Counted from the first letter of the stretch, positions 1 through 8,645 are shown. The stretch is DNA of 20,178 nucleotides from an uncultured Alistipes sp. (GCA_958449275.1 CAUDHE010000049.1:1-20178), one strand, 5' to 3'. Notes: generated by a model not told the origin, from the letters alone. Made by a program: numbers and translations.

Positions 1-97
1 CGCCGTTTAAAGCGTTGACGGCTTTTATTTTAGTTCCGTCGGCCAAATATGTGTAGGTTGCTTTCACGGTGGATCCTTGCTTGATTACGTTAGGCAA
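1..97 (-). repeat. RHS-core direct repeat, copy at left edge
   Basis: These 97 bases are the same as 3426-3522 apart from one substitution, and in the same orientation. The repeat begins before the window, so its true length is unknown. Confidence 0.95.
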
Positions 98-105
98 CGT
101 TACGA
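1..105 (-). pseudogene. Start of a third RHS-core cassette, continuing left of the window
   Basis: The minus strand reads LPNVIKQGSTVKATYTYLAD and onward into RHS core in one open frame. Positions 1-97 match 3426-3522 inside the main RHS gene at 96 of 97 bases; the only difference is at position 56. Similarity stops abruptly at position 98. No ATG precedes the core segment, and a transcription terminator lies just upstream (121-151). By analogy with the neighbouring cassette, this is the 5' edge of another orphan RHS tip whose toxin and immunity parts lie outside the window. Near-identity to the main gene suggests a recent copy or gene conversion. Confidence 0.8.
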
Positions 106-120
106 AAATTTTGTGGAATA

Positions 121-151
121 AACAAAAATGGGCGATTTATTAATCGCCCAT
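121..151 (-). terminator. Rho-independent terminator after the distal immunity gene
   Basis: A perfect 9-bp stem (ATGGGCGAT at 128-136 with ATCGCCCAT at 143-151) closes a 6-nt loop. In minus-strand RNA it is followed by U5, G, U3. It sits a few bases after the stop codon of the immunity gene at 157-621 and would stop transcription before the next cassette. Confidence 0.85.
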
Positions 152-156
152 AATTA

Positions 157-621
157 TTAGTTTAGATATACCTTATCGGGATGCCATTGAATGCATTCTT
201 TTACGATCCAAATGCTATCTTTCTTTTCAAAGAATATCAATAGTGTGGGCTTATCTTTGTCAGGCATGTTGTTCCATATTACTTTATTCAGCCATTTTAC
301 ACTATCCTCTGATGAAAGCAATTCCTCCCAATAACGATGGAGCCACATATCATTTTGAAATGTTGAATCATCTTTGGTCATTTTACCAACTACATCAATA
401 TCAGGCTTTGGTAACATTTTCATTACTTCGTCTTTCGTTTTTTTATAGTATGGTAGCTCATCCCCATCTGCGTAATTTTTCTTTATCTCTCGTTCTAATT
501 CTGCCCAATGTTCTTCTGGATCATATCCATATAACATATCATATTCCTTATATTTTATGCCAAGCATGACTCCAAAGACGAAAGAAATCGTTATTATGAT
601 TACCAATTTGATCTTTTTCAT
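157..621 (-). CDS. Membrane-anchored presumptive immunity protein of the displaced metzincin-tip cassette
   Basis: This 154-aa protein has a short basic N-terminus and one hydrophobic segment (about residues 5-22, rich in I/V/F), then a charged soluble domain rich in Lys, Asp, Glu and Trp. There is no lipobox cysteine, so it is probably held in the inner membrane facing the periplasm. Its ATG overlaps the stop codon of the upstream toxin-tip frame by 4 bases (ATGA), implying translational coupling, and a terminator follows directly. I recognise no family. The immunity role is inferred only from its position behind an RHS toxin tip; an exported immunity protein would suit a toxin acting in the periplasm. 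Its AT-rich composition matches the tip rather than the RHS core. Confidence 0.65.
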   Translation of the reverse strand: MKKIKLVIIITISFVFGVMLGIKYKEYDMLYGYDPEEHWAELEREIKKNYADGDELPYYKKTKDEVMKMLPKPDIDVVGKMTKDDSTFQNDMWLHRYWEELLSSEDSVKWLNKVIWNNMPDKDKPTLLIFFEKKDSIWIVKECIQWHPDKVYLN

Positions 622-1793
622 TTTCTAATCCCATTTATGTAAAAAAGATTATCGTTTGATAACAACTTATCCAACCAATTCATGTTGTTTATTTGCTCGA
701 ATATTGGGGTCAGGATTGCATCAATATTTCGTTGCTGTACAGGCTGTCTTGATACTCCCATAATGTTATCCTCCCATCCGTCGAAGGGAATAGATTTGAT
801 ATTATTGAATTCATCCTTTGTATTCTTGTACTTATCTGTTAATCCTACAATATGTCCGAATTCATGAGCGTAGTTATTATGGTTCGGATTCCATACCCCG
901 CTGTATGAGTCATCTCTTACAAATGAAGATTTGACGTTATCTATAGTAATAAAATTAGCATACGTTCCATCGTTCTTGTTTTTTCGATATGATTCTACTT
1001 CAACTTCAAATCTAACACTATACTCTGTCCCATTATTATTATATGTCCAATTAGGCGAGTTCCACGCTGCATTAATGTCGTCTTTTATATCTTTTGTGAA
1101 ACCTTGTAGTTCCTTTGATGAGTATGTTTTTGAGTTTATGTATATATTTGCGTAGATGGTTATAATTCTATTTTTGTGATTGATCGCAATTTTAGCTCTT
1201 TCTCCATTTTTATCTGTGAGCCTTATCGGGTTTCCATTGCAATATGAATATGGACTTACCCAATATGTTTCCTCTGCTTTCGGGTCCATTGAGTTGAATG
1301 CTCCGTCGAGTCTTTGGAACCGAGCTTCTGAATCGATGTAGTTTACGCCGAAACTCTTTTGCGATTCTTTGCCGTTGTACAAATATGGGTTCGTAGAGGT
1401 TGCCAATGCAGAATTTGAATGCCTGTCTCCATAGGGCATATAGTCGTTCTGTTCGAGAACCGTCCCCGATCCGTTCAAGACCAAACGTGTGCTACCCAAG
1501 TGATCCGATATAAAGTATCGGGCTTCATATCCGCCGCTCGTCTTGTATGTCCTGCCTCCGGCTGTTGTCGCACTTTCCAATGTAATATTGGAATTATTCC
1601 TGCTATATTTGAAAGAACCTATGTAGTCGAATCCTACGTTCGATCCGTTAGTTACCTTGTATTTAGTCCCGTCTGCCAAGTAAGTATATATTGCTTTGGT
1701 ATTTGTGCCTTGCTTTATTATATTAGGCAAGTTAAGTAAATTGTGTGTAATTCGCAAATTAATCAATGCTGATATAATATTTACCCCAGCCAA
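618..1793 (-). pseudogene. Displaced (orphan) RHS core plus metzincin-like protease toxin tip
   Basis: The open frame is 391 codons if counted from a TTG at 1793, but no ATG precedes the core region. Residues about 22-171 align without gaps to the core of the main RHS protein (NLLNLPN through RLDGAFNSxDP, about four residues in five identical), including the YMPYG, LYNGKESQ and YIDSEARFQRLDGAFN signatures. After the core comes an unrelated tip. It holds H310-E-F-G-H314-I-V-G-L-T-D320, matching the metzincin HExxHxxGxxD zinc site, and N343-I-M345-G, a likely Met-turn. The tip is therefore probably a zinc metallopeptidase. With no signal peptide, ATG or recognisable promoter, the cassette is probably silent until recombined onto the main gene. 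It could also be read weakly from the TTG. Confidence 0.75.
1281..1742 (-). repeat. RHS-core direct repeat, displaced copy
   Basis: This segment corresponds codon for codon to 3073-3534 (462 bp each). It begins at a shared 20-bp run, TTAGGCAAGTTAAGTAAATT on the plus strand (1723-1742), and ends at the conserved DP dipeptide where toxin tips diverge. It could serve as a recombination substrate for tip exchange. Confidence 0.9.
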
Positions 1794-1810
1794 TTATTTG
1801 ACTGGGGTAA
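1781..1810 (-). terminator. Stem-loop between the first immunity gene and the displaced cassette
   Basis: A perfect 9-bp stem (TTACCCCAG at 1781-1789 with CTGGGGTAA at 1802-1810) closes a 12-nt loop, 35 bases after the immunity stop codon. No clear U-run follows on either strand, so termination would be weak. Its place matches the terminator at 121-151, which suggests a boundary element of the cassettes. Confidence 0.5.
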
Positions 1811-1844
1811 ATTGTAATCACACTGATTGATAATTTGTAATAAA

Positions 1845-2402
1845 TTACATTAATGTTTCTAAATATTTCCAATTGTCTAATTTTATATCGTCCCCTTCTA
1901 TTATAGCTCGTATAGGTCTAAATGGTTCTGAAGTTATAAGTAGGTCTTTTGGGGTACTCAATTTTAATTTTACCGTTAAGTATGGCATTATCCTTTTTAG
2001 ATTATCAATATAATCGTCAATTTTTAGTTGATCTTGCAATTGTAATTCGTATGATAGCGTGAAACAATATGATTTGTACGGACTAATTAAATTACCATCT
2101 GCCAACTTGTCATTAGATAAAATACTATATATGTGTTTAATAGATTCTATTTCTTTCCCATTATAAAATGATACATCATATACAAATTCCAGCCAATCTC
2201 CAGGAGGATGTATTTGGATTACATCGAATGTATCATTTATTAGTTCCAAATTTAAGTTAAGCCATATTCCGTTATATAATTGTTTTTGATCAGTGATATA
2301 ATGAACATCGTAATCAATCTCAATAGATTTTATTTTAAGGGCTATTTGTGCTGTGGTTGCTTGTAGCGTAAGTATAAATAGTAAGCTAATCAAGTATTTC
2401 AT
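1845..2402 (-). CDS. Secreted presumptive immunity protein for the HENKH toxin tip
   Basis: The 185-aa product begins with a typical signal peptide (MK, hydrophobic stretch to about residue 15, then ATTAQ), with no lipobox cysteine, so a periplasmic location is likely. The remainder alternates beta-prone segments (for example WLNLNLELINDTFDVIQI and YLTVKLKLSTP), suggesting a beta-sandwich-like fold, but I recognise no family. The ATG lies 8 bases after the stop of the RHS gene and both share one transcript. Composition is strongly AT-rich, like the toxin tip and unlike the RHS body. The immunity assignment rests on position and export signal only. Confidence 0.65.
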   Translation of the reverse strand: MKYLISLLFILTLQATTAQIALKIKSIEIDYDVHYITDQKQLYNGIWLNLNLELINDTFDVIQIHPPGDWLEFVYDVSFYNGKEIESIKHIYSILSNDKLADGNLISPYKSYCFTLSYELQLQDQLKIDDYIDNLKRIMPYLTVKLKLSTPKDLLITSEPFRPIRAIIEGDDIKLDNWKYLETLM

Positions 2403-2409
2403 ATCCTTT

Positions 2410-5400
2410 TTAATAAAAACCTTGTTCGTATTTATTGACTTTTTCTCTATATCGAGGTGTTGTCTTCAGATATGTCGGACTTGCTTTCTGAAATTCAATA
2501 GCTCTTAATTCTTTTTCTGCGATACTCCTTTTTATATTAGCTAAAGGATCTGTTTTTGCGTCAGTTATGTGTTTATTTTCGTGTTCGAAACTACTTATTA
2601 TATTATAAAAATTGTCATATAATCCCGAATTCTTCATGTAGTTGCTATTGATCTCTAATTTTATGTTTTTTACTTCTGCACCTACGATATCTTTATTGTC
2701 TTCATATTTAATATATTTTATTTTTGACCTCATATCGAATTTGTCGTTTTCATTATATATATTTGTTGTAATCCCTATGTAATTATAGTGTTCTATGATA
2801 TTAAACGCAGTTTCATCTGTAATCGAAGATTGAGAGAAAAGTACAGACCGTGTAAGAATATTTGTTAATATTGATAATTGATCTGTGGCATATTCTTTCC
2901 AAATATCATCTGATACTATTCTTATGTTATTAGAAGTTGTGCCATCACTTCCCAAATATTTACCTGCGTAATTAAAATAATCGTCAAATAAATTTCCGTC
3001 TTCATCAATATATAATATCGGATTTGCGGCGCAATAAGTATACGGCGAAATATGATAGTATTTCTCGCACAAGGGATCGATAGAGTTGAATGCTCCGTCC
3101 AACCGCTGAAAACGTGCCTCCGAGTCGATGTAATTTATTCCGAAGTCCTTTTGTGACTCTTTTCCATTGTATAGAAATGGATTTCCCGAAGTGGCCAAAG
3201 TGGAGTTGGTGTGTCTCTCACCGTAAGGCATATAGTCGTTTTGTTCAAGGACTGTGCCGTTGGATGTGACTATCAGTCTGGTGCTTCCGAGGTGGTCTGT
3301 TACAAAATACCGAGCTTCGTATCCGCCGCTCGTCTTGTATGTTCTTCCTCCTGCCGATGCAACGCTTTCCAATGTAATGTTGGAACCGTTACGATTATAT
3401 TTGAACGACCCGATGTAATCGTACCCGCCGTTTAAAGCGTTGACGGCTTTTATTTTAGTTCCGTCGGCCAAATATGTGTATGTTGCTTTCACGGTGGATC
3501 CTTGCTTGATTACGTTAGGCAAGTTAAGTAAATTATACGATGATACCAATAAATTGTTGGTGGCATCGGTGGTAATATTTCCGTTTGCGTCATAAATATA
3601 CCCGTTTCTTTTATTACCCGTGTAGGCGAAGGTCGATGTGGCGGGTGTGCCGTTGACGTAACGGGTCATAGAGGTCAGATTGGAGTTCTTGTCGTACGTG
3701 ATGGCCTTCTCGGTGAATTTGTTCGACAGCGTAGCGCCTATGAAGTGCTCGGCCCCCAAAAGTCGCGACATCTTGTCGTAACTGAATTTGTAGGTGTTGG
3801 CCGATTGATCCTTGTAGGCCCAAGCCCATTCGGAGATATTGCCCGAGTAGAGCGGTGTGGTTCCGTCGTAGTATTTCAAGGTGTTGTCGAAAAGCACCTC
3901 CGTGCCTTTCGTCACGGTCTGCGAGGTCTGCCATCCCTGAATGTTGTGTGCGAGCGTCTCGGTTATAGTACCGCCGTTGCAGCTCTTGCCCGCGAGGCGT
4001 CCGACGGAATCGTAGGAGTATGCGACCGAGGCGGTTACGCCGCCTATTGCGGAGGTTTCGGACAGCAGACGTCCGCGTGAGTCGTAGGAGAACGTTCGGT
4101 CGAGGGTCTCGGTCGTGGTGCCGTGGGTGTATGTCTCGCGGGTGGCGGTGACGTTGTCGGTGAAGTCGTATTTGCTTGAGATGCGGTGGATGGAACCGTC
4201 GGGATACTTCTCGGTGGTCTGGATCAGGCGGCCGCGGTAGTCGTAGTAGAACCAACGCTCGACGTAGCCCGGCACGGTGTAGTTGTCGCTCAGGATGCCG
4301 ATCTTTTCGTATGTTTTAAGCGAATTCACCTTGTCGCAGCGGTCGCTCGACGCGACGATGCCCGTTACGGCCGAGAATTGCGATGTGTCGAGTTTGTCGT
4401 ACGTGTAGACGACCAGCGCAGTGCTCAGTTGCCCTTCGAGGTAGTCGAGCGCCGAATCGGGATAGGCCGACGTGTCGACGGAGCCCGAGAGGTTGCCTAT
4501 TTTCTGCCATACGATTCGGTTGTTCCTGTCGTATTTGTAGAGGATTGCCTTTCCCGCCGCGGCAAGGTTGCCGTCCTGATAGAGGACTATGCGTCGGCCG
4601 AGGTCGTAGCCGTAGTTTTCGGGCTCCTTGCCCGGCAGTCGTTTGCTTACGACGCGGTCGCCTACGTAGGTGTAGGAGTAGCACAGACTGTTTACCGTCG
4701 CGGCGCCGAGTGAGGCCGTGCCCGAGGTGAGGCTCTTGGCGGCTTCGGGCGGCACGACGCATACCAGACGCTGCGACGAGTCGTAGACGTAATAGGTGTC
4801 GGCGTAGTCGTTGTCGGCTATCTTGCGACGTTCCATGACGACTTTGTCTTGTTGGTCGACGAAAGTTACTGTCTGACCGCCGTCCTCGTCGGTCGCGGTG
4901 TTCTTGAACAGCGTGGCTGCCGCGTAGTAGCCGTTGGCGGCGACGGAGCCTGACGAGAAGGTGAGTTTGAGGACCTCCGAGGCCGAGTTGGCGCCGTAGG
5001 CGTAGGATATGTAACGGTTCTTGCCGTTTTGATACGTCGCGCCCGACTTGTAGGATCGTTTTATGCGGCCCAGCGGCGAATTTTCGTATTCGTTGAACGT
5101 GAAGGCGTACGGAGAGTCGGCCGCACCGTAGGAGGTGAAGTTCGACGATGCGAACGGGTCGGTCTGGGCGGCCGCGGTGGAGATCGCGGCGGCGTAAGGC
5201 AGATATTCGCGCTCCTTGTCGTTGAACACGGCATTGCGGTAGACGGGAAGCACGAGCGATTTGCCGTCGGGCGACCCTGCGACCTGCACGGTGTGCGTAA
5301 GCAGGCCGAGACCGTCGTAGTAGGCCACGTCGTCGCGGCCCGCGTTGGCGGGATCGGCAGTGGCCGTCATCGACACGGCTTGCGTGTATGTGCGGGTGTG

Positions 5401-5511
5401 GATATAGTTTTTCGATGTGGTTATCCCTATGTTGTTTTTGTCGGGACCTGCGGCGTGCGATGCCATCAGGGTAGACAAGGCCGCTATCGTTACGGTTATA
5501 TGCTTTTTCAT
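2410..5511 (-). CDS. DUF6443/RHS-repeat exported toxin with HENKH metalloprotease-like tip
   Basis: The 1033-aa protein has, in order: a signal peptide (to about residue 20), a DUF6443-like N-terminal region (YYDGLGLL motif, residues about 65-71), many YD/RHS repeats (for example YDYRGRL, YDSRGRL, YDSVGRL), the RHS-associated core (YMPYGERH, LYNGKESQKDFG, YIDSEARFQRLDGAFNSIDP ending near residue 812), then a variable tip from about residue 838. The tip contains H977-E-N-K-H981, a zincin-type HExxH, followed by E999 and E1001, possible third zinc ligands in an AExxLRAxxxQ context. RHS shells normally encapsulate such tips. The gene follows its partner by 27 bases and precedes a signal-bearing immunity candidate. 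The body is GC-rich and the tip sharply AT-rich, as expected for tip exchange. The peptidase role is inferred from the motif. Confidence 0.85.
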   Translation of the reverse strand: MKKHITVTIAALSTLMASHAAGPDKNNIGITTSKNYIHTRTYTQAVSMTATADPANAGRDDVAYYDGLGLLTHTVQVAGSPDGKSLVLPVYRNAVFNDKEREYLPYAAAISTAAAQTDPFASSNFTSYGAADSPYAFTFNEYENSPLGRIKRSYKSGATYQNGKNRYISYAYGANSASEVLKLTFSSGSVAANGYYAAATLFKNTATDEDGGQTVTFVDQQDKVVMERRKIADNDYADTYYVYDSSQRLVCVVPPEAAKSLTSGTASLGAATVNSLCYSYTYVGDRVVSKRLPGKEPENYGYDLGRRIVLYQDGNLAAAGKAILYKYDRNNRIVWQKIGNLSGSVDTSAYPDSALDYLEGQLSTALVVYTYDKLDTSQFSAVTGIVASSDRCDKVNSLKTYEKIGILSDNYTVPGYVERWFYYDYRGRLIQTTEKYPDGSIHRISSKYDFTDNVTATRETYTHGTTTETLDRTFSYDSRGRLLSETSAIGGVTASVAYSYDSVGRLAGKSCNGGTITETLAHNIQGWQTSQTVTKGTEVLFDNTLKYYDGTTPLYSGNISEWAWAYKDQSANTYKFSYDKMSRLLGAEHFIGATLSNKFTEKAITYDKNSNLTSMTRYVNGTPATSTFAYTGNKRNGYIYDANGNITTDATNNLLVSSYNLLNLPNVIKQGSTVKATYTYLADGTKIKAVNALNGGYDYIGSFKYNRNGSNITLESVASAGGRTYKTSGGYEARYFVTDHLGSTRLIVTSNGTVLEQNDYMPYGERHTNSTLATSGNPFLYNGKESQKDFGINYIDSEARFQRLDGAFNSIDPLCEKYYHISPYTYCAANPILYIDEDGNLFDDYFNYAGKYLGSDGTTSNNIRIVSDDIWKEYATDQLSILTNILTRSVLFSQSSITDETAFNIIEHYNYIGITTNIYNENDKFDMRSKIKYIKYEDNKDIVGAEVKNIKLEINSNYMKNSGLYDNFYNIISSFEHENKHITDAKTDPLANIKRSIAEKELRAIEFQKASPTYLKTTPRYREKVNKYEQGFY
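3073..3534 (-). repeat. RHS-core direct repeat, copy inside the expressed gene
   Basis: This part of the main RHS gene is the template matched by both displaced copies: 1281-1742 over its full length and 1-97 over 3426-3522. All three are in the same orientation, so recombination between them would delete or swap the intervening tips rather than invert them. Confidence 0.9.
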
Positions 5512-5538
5512 GACGATTCGATTTTGTCGTTTTACGGA

Positions 5539-8500
5539 TTATTGAGGCGTGTTCGAATATTCGTATTCGGTCAGCTTGTTTTTATTGTCGTCGGCCACGC
5601 TCTTGAGCGGACGCCCGACGGTGTCGTAGTAGTTGTAGTAGGTGCTGCGGCCCGAGGGATCGGTCAGGACCTTGATGCCCACCAGAGGTTCGTATTGGGC
5701 GGTGGTTATCTGCCAGTCCGGATGTTTGGTGCGCAGATTGTCGAGAGACTGTTTCTGCGAGTCGGTGAAGTTCGACGACGACATTACGCCGTCGACGAAC
5801 CCTTTGCCGATAGCGTAATCGATATAGATGTCTCCGCTGTCCAGTATTTCAGCCACGAGGTATAATCCCTGATAGCCCCACAGATAGTAGGTACACGGAA
5901 GATTGTAGGGACATACGCGGGAGAGACGGTTGTTGATGTCGTATTCCATCGTGCAGTAGTGTATGTAACGCGGGGTGCCCGAGTAGGCTGCGATCGACTT
6001 GACGTATGTGTAACTTATCGGCGATCGGGTCGTTTGCGACTCGGATTCGTGGGTGTAGGTCGCTATCACCGATCCGTTGGTGTTGTATTTATACATTTCG
6101 CCGCCCGTTATGCTGCCGTTGGTGGTAGTCACCTGCTCGACGGGCACGTCGATTATGTTTTTCGACTTCAGGGTGGCGAATACGCTCTCGCCCGAGGTGT
6201 AGTCGTTCGGACGCAGGGTATATTCCACGATTTTGTCGCCGTTGCCGGCGGTGGTCTCCACCCGTGTGGGCATGTGATAGGTGTCGGCGTTGTCGTAATA
6301 GTAGTCCGACGTGCGGACGATCGCGCTGCCGTCGTCGGCATATGTGGTCTCCTCCTCTTTCGTCAGGCGGGAACAGCCGATCGGAATGTAGTTGTACTCC
6401 TCGTTCACCGTCGTGTTTGCGTTGCGGAACGTGTTGTCGAGCTTGAGGCCCGAGGTCTCGACGGGATATTTTCGCGGCCACAGGCGCAGACGATATATCT
6501 TGTCGTTCGATTCGATGTGATTGGCGTAGGAGTAGTTTATGCTGCGAACGAGCGTGAAAGTGTCGTCGTCGCATCGGTACTCCTTCACACCGAGCAGTTG
6601 GCCTTCCGATAGCGAGAATCTTTGCAAGGGGTAGGGGTAGGACGGGCCGCCCGTCATCTTGTATGTGCCCGTGTCGAAACGGTATTCCTTTTTCGACAGT
6701 ATTTTCTGTTCCGACGGCGATTGCGGATCTATGTCGTACTCGGTGACGCTCCCGTAAATTACGGGACTCTCGCCGTTGAACGAGGAGTACCCCGTGGTAT
6801 GCGGATAAAACACGCGTTTGCGGGCCGTGCCCAATATGTCGGCTCCCGACATGTTCATCGAGCAATATATCAGCTCTTGTTCGGTGTAGCAGTTGGGAGA
6901 GTTCGTATCTCCGAATGTAGGGATGATGTCGGCACGGCCGCCTTGATATTCATATCGTTTGATTCGTTTTACCGTCGTCGTGCCGTTTTGGGTGTCGAGG
7001 TAGCGCACCGATGCGAGTCTCATTCCGCCGAGGCCGTAATTGCCGTATTTGTGATGTTCCATGTAATATTCTACCTTGCCGCCGTTAGGATAACTCATGA
7101 TGAAATAGGCCTGAGGCGCCTCGTTCGCATATTTTGTAAGCATGCTCGTCGATACCTTGCCGACTTGTATGTTGCGTGTTCGGGCATTTGCTTCCGTTTT
7201 GCCGTCTACGGCATATTGGTATCCCACGTCCAAGGATATATTATATATAGGTATGGGACTCTGCGAGGCATATTGCGAATAGGCCTCGTTTCCCCAGAAG
7301 TTGTTCACTCCCTCGCCGTAAGGGTACAGCGATTGGTTGGGATAAGAGAATCCGTATTCGTCGTTGTTGACTTTTACCTTTGTCAGGACACGTTGAGTTC
7401 CCGTGCCGGTTTGCGTGAGGACTATGTTGTCCGTGTTTTTGGTCGGCGACACATTGTTGGATACCGATATCGAGGTCAGGTATTCGTAGCTGTTGCCGTA
7501 GTTGAATTTCACCTTGCCGCCTTTCCATTGTATTTCGGTCAGCATGGCAGGTGTTATCTCCAGTTCGACCTTTGCCGTGCCCGTTTCGGAGGTGCCTCCC
7601 ACGGCCTGCCAACTTTTCTCTTTTCGGTAGACGCTGCGATGGTTGTACTTGTCCTCGACTCGGCGCATTTTAGGTCCCGCCAGACGATCGAAGTTGATTG
7701 TGCCGTTCAGGACCTGCGCTTCGGTGGCTGTCTGAAAGTATGATCCTTGCGTCTCGGTGGGATAGTCGGAGGTTTGATCGTATACTTCTATATACGGATG
7801 ATACCCTTTGGTTTTGTACGATCGCCGGTTGTAGTATACGAAAGTGATGCTGTCCTTTTGCGAGGCGCTGACTATTTTCGAACAGTGCCACGCCGATTTG
7901 TACGTGGTGTGGGGAAAATTGTTCTCGTCTCTGGTGGTGTCGGTGACATCGAATTTATATGTCGCCCCGTCGGTGTCGGTGATGATGAATGTGTTCCCCG
8001 AGCATTTTATCTTGATCCCGTTGTAGGGTATGGGAACGATGTTTCCGTCGGGCGTGAAGTAAAAGTGTCCCGACTTGGACGGCAACCGATAATAGAATTT
8101 GTCGGGTTCGGTGTCGTATATGCCGTCCAATATGCCCATGCGATACATTGCGAGATTGGCACCGCTCGAATATTGATAATCGCGCAGGAATTTGGGGCGG
8201 CTTTTGTAGGTGCTTGTCATATCGTCAGTGCCGTTTATGACACGCGTTATGACCAAGTCGGCGTTCAGCGACCAGCCTGCGCCTATGGTTTCGGGAGCGC
8301 TGTTCGCCATGCGGTAGGCGTTGATGTTGAATCCGAGCGAGATCGGGAAACTCAGCTCCGATGATTCGACGGTGTAGAGAGGCAGTGCAATTTCGGGGTT
8401 GCCCGTGTAGTGTGCGGGCGGACAGTCCAAAGCCTTGATAAGCGATGCCGCGCTCGGGGGATAGAATGCGACGTTGTCCCACGGTTTCTGTTTCTCTTGC

Positions 8501-8553
8501 GCGAAAACGAATAACGGGCTCAACAGAGCCAACAATGTGAGTTTGGGTTTCAT
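5539..8553 (-). CDS. SpvB/TcB-like YD-repeat exported protein, RHS partner
   Basis: The 1004-aa product starts with a signal peptide (MKPKLTLLALLSPLFVFA, cleavage near AQ). The next 100 residues show the pattern known from the N-terminus of SpvB/TcB-like and Bacteroidetes YD-repeat proteins: YTGNPEIALPLYTV, SFPISLGFN, then ETIGAGWSLNADLVITRVINGTDD. Scattered YD repeats follow and the protein ends in YYDTVGRPLKSV. It lacks a core-plus-tip terminus, so it is probably a structural shell or carrier rather than the toxic part. It is first in the operon and lies 27 bases before the DUF6443/RHS gene, recalling the split between TcB and TcC-like halves of an RHS cocoon. That functional pairing is inference. 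Confidence 0.8.
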   Translation of the reverse strand: MKPKLTLLALLSPLFVFAQEKQKPWDNVAFYPPSAASLIKALDCPPAHYTGNPEIALPLYTVESSELSFPISLGFNINAYRMANSAPETIGAGWSLNADLVITRVINGTDDMTSTYKSRPKFLRDYQYSSGANLAMYRMGILDGIYDTEPDKFYYRLPSKSGHFYFTPDGNIVPIPYNGIKIKCSGNTFIITDTDGATYKFDVTDTTRDENNFPHTTYKSAWHCSKIVSASQKDSITFVYYNRRSYKTKGYHPYIEVYDQTSDYPTETQGSYFQTATEAQVLNGTINFDRLAGPKMRRVEDKYNHRSVYRKEKSWQAVGGTSETGTAKVELEITPAMLTEIQWKGGKVKFNYGNSYEYLTSISVSNNVSPTKNTDNIVLTQTGTGTQRVLTKVKVNNDEYGFSYPNQSLYPYGEGVNNFWGNEAYSQYASQSPIPIYNISLDVGYQYAVDGKTEANARTRNIQVGKVSTSMLTKYANEAPQAYFIMSYPNGGKVEYYMEHHKYGNYGLGGMRLASVRYLDTQNGTTTVKRIKRYEYQGGRADIIPTFGDTNSPNCYTEQELIYCSMNMSGADILGTARKRVFYPHTTGYSSFNGESPVIYGSVTEYDIDPQSPSEQKILSKKEYRFDTGTYKMTGGPSYPYPLQRFSLSEGQLLGVKEYRCDDDTFTLVRSINYSYANHIESNDKIYRLRLWPRKYPVETSGLKLDNTFRNANTTVNEEYNYIPIGCSRLTKEEETTYADDGSAIVRTSDYYYDNADTYHMPTRVETTAGNGDKIVEYTLRPNDYTSGESVFATLKSKNIIDVPVEQVTTTNGSITGGEMYKYNTNGSVIATYTHESESQTTRSPISYTYVKSIAAYSGTPRYIHYCTMEYDINNRLSRVCPYNLPCTYYLWGYQGLYLVAEILDSGDIYIDYAIGKGFVDGVMSSSNFTDSQKQSLDNLRTKHPDWQITTAQYEPLVGIKVLTDPSGRSTYYNYYDTVGRPLKSVADDNKNKLTEYEYSNTPQ

Positions 8554-8645
8554 AACGGTTAGGATTTAGGTTATTTTATTTGTTGCGCTTTTAGCGCCGT
8601 TCGTTCCGCAATTGCAGGTATGACCCGAAGAGAATTTCGCTGTTA

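Noticed and set aside
3073..3534. Core repeats as insertion sequence or CRISPR-like elements
   Set aside because: The repeats are coding RHS core with no terminal inverted repeats, transposase or short spaced units.
3614..4762. Minus-strand frames of 213 and 148 codons overlapping the main RHS gene
   Set aside because: Same strand but other frame within a protein with continuous RHS repeats; the products are Arg/His-rich and without family features.
6622..7743. 373-codon plus-strand open frame, and others such as 5029-5865 and 7747-8364
   Set aside because: They lie wholly antisense to the clear RHS/YD-repeat genes. Their products are Arg/Val-rich with no motifs, as expected from shadow frames in GC-rich sequence.
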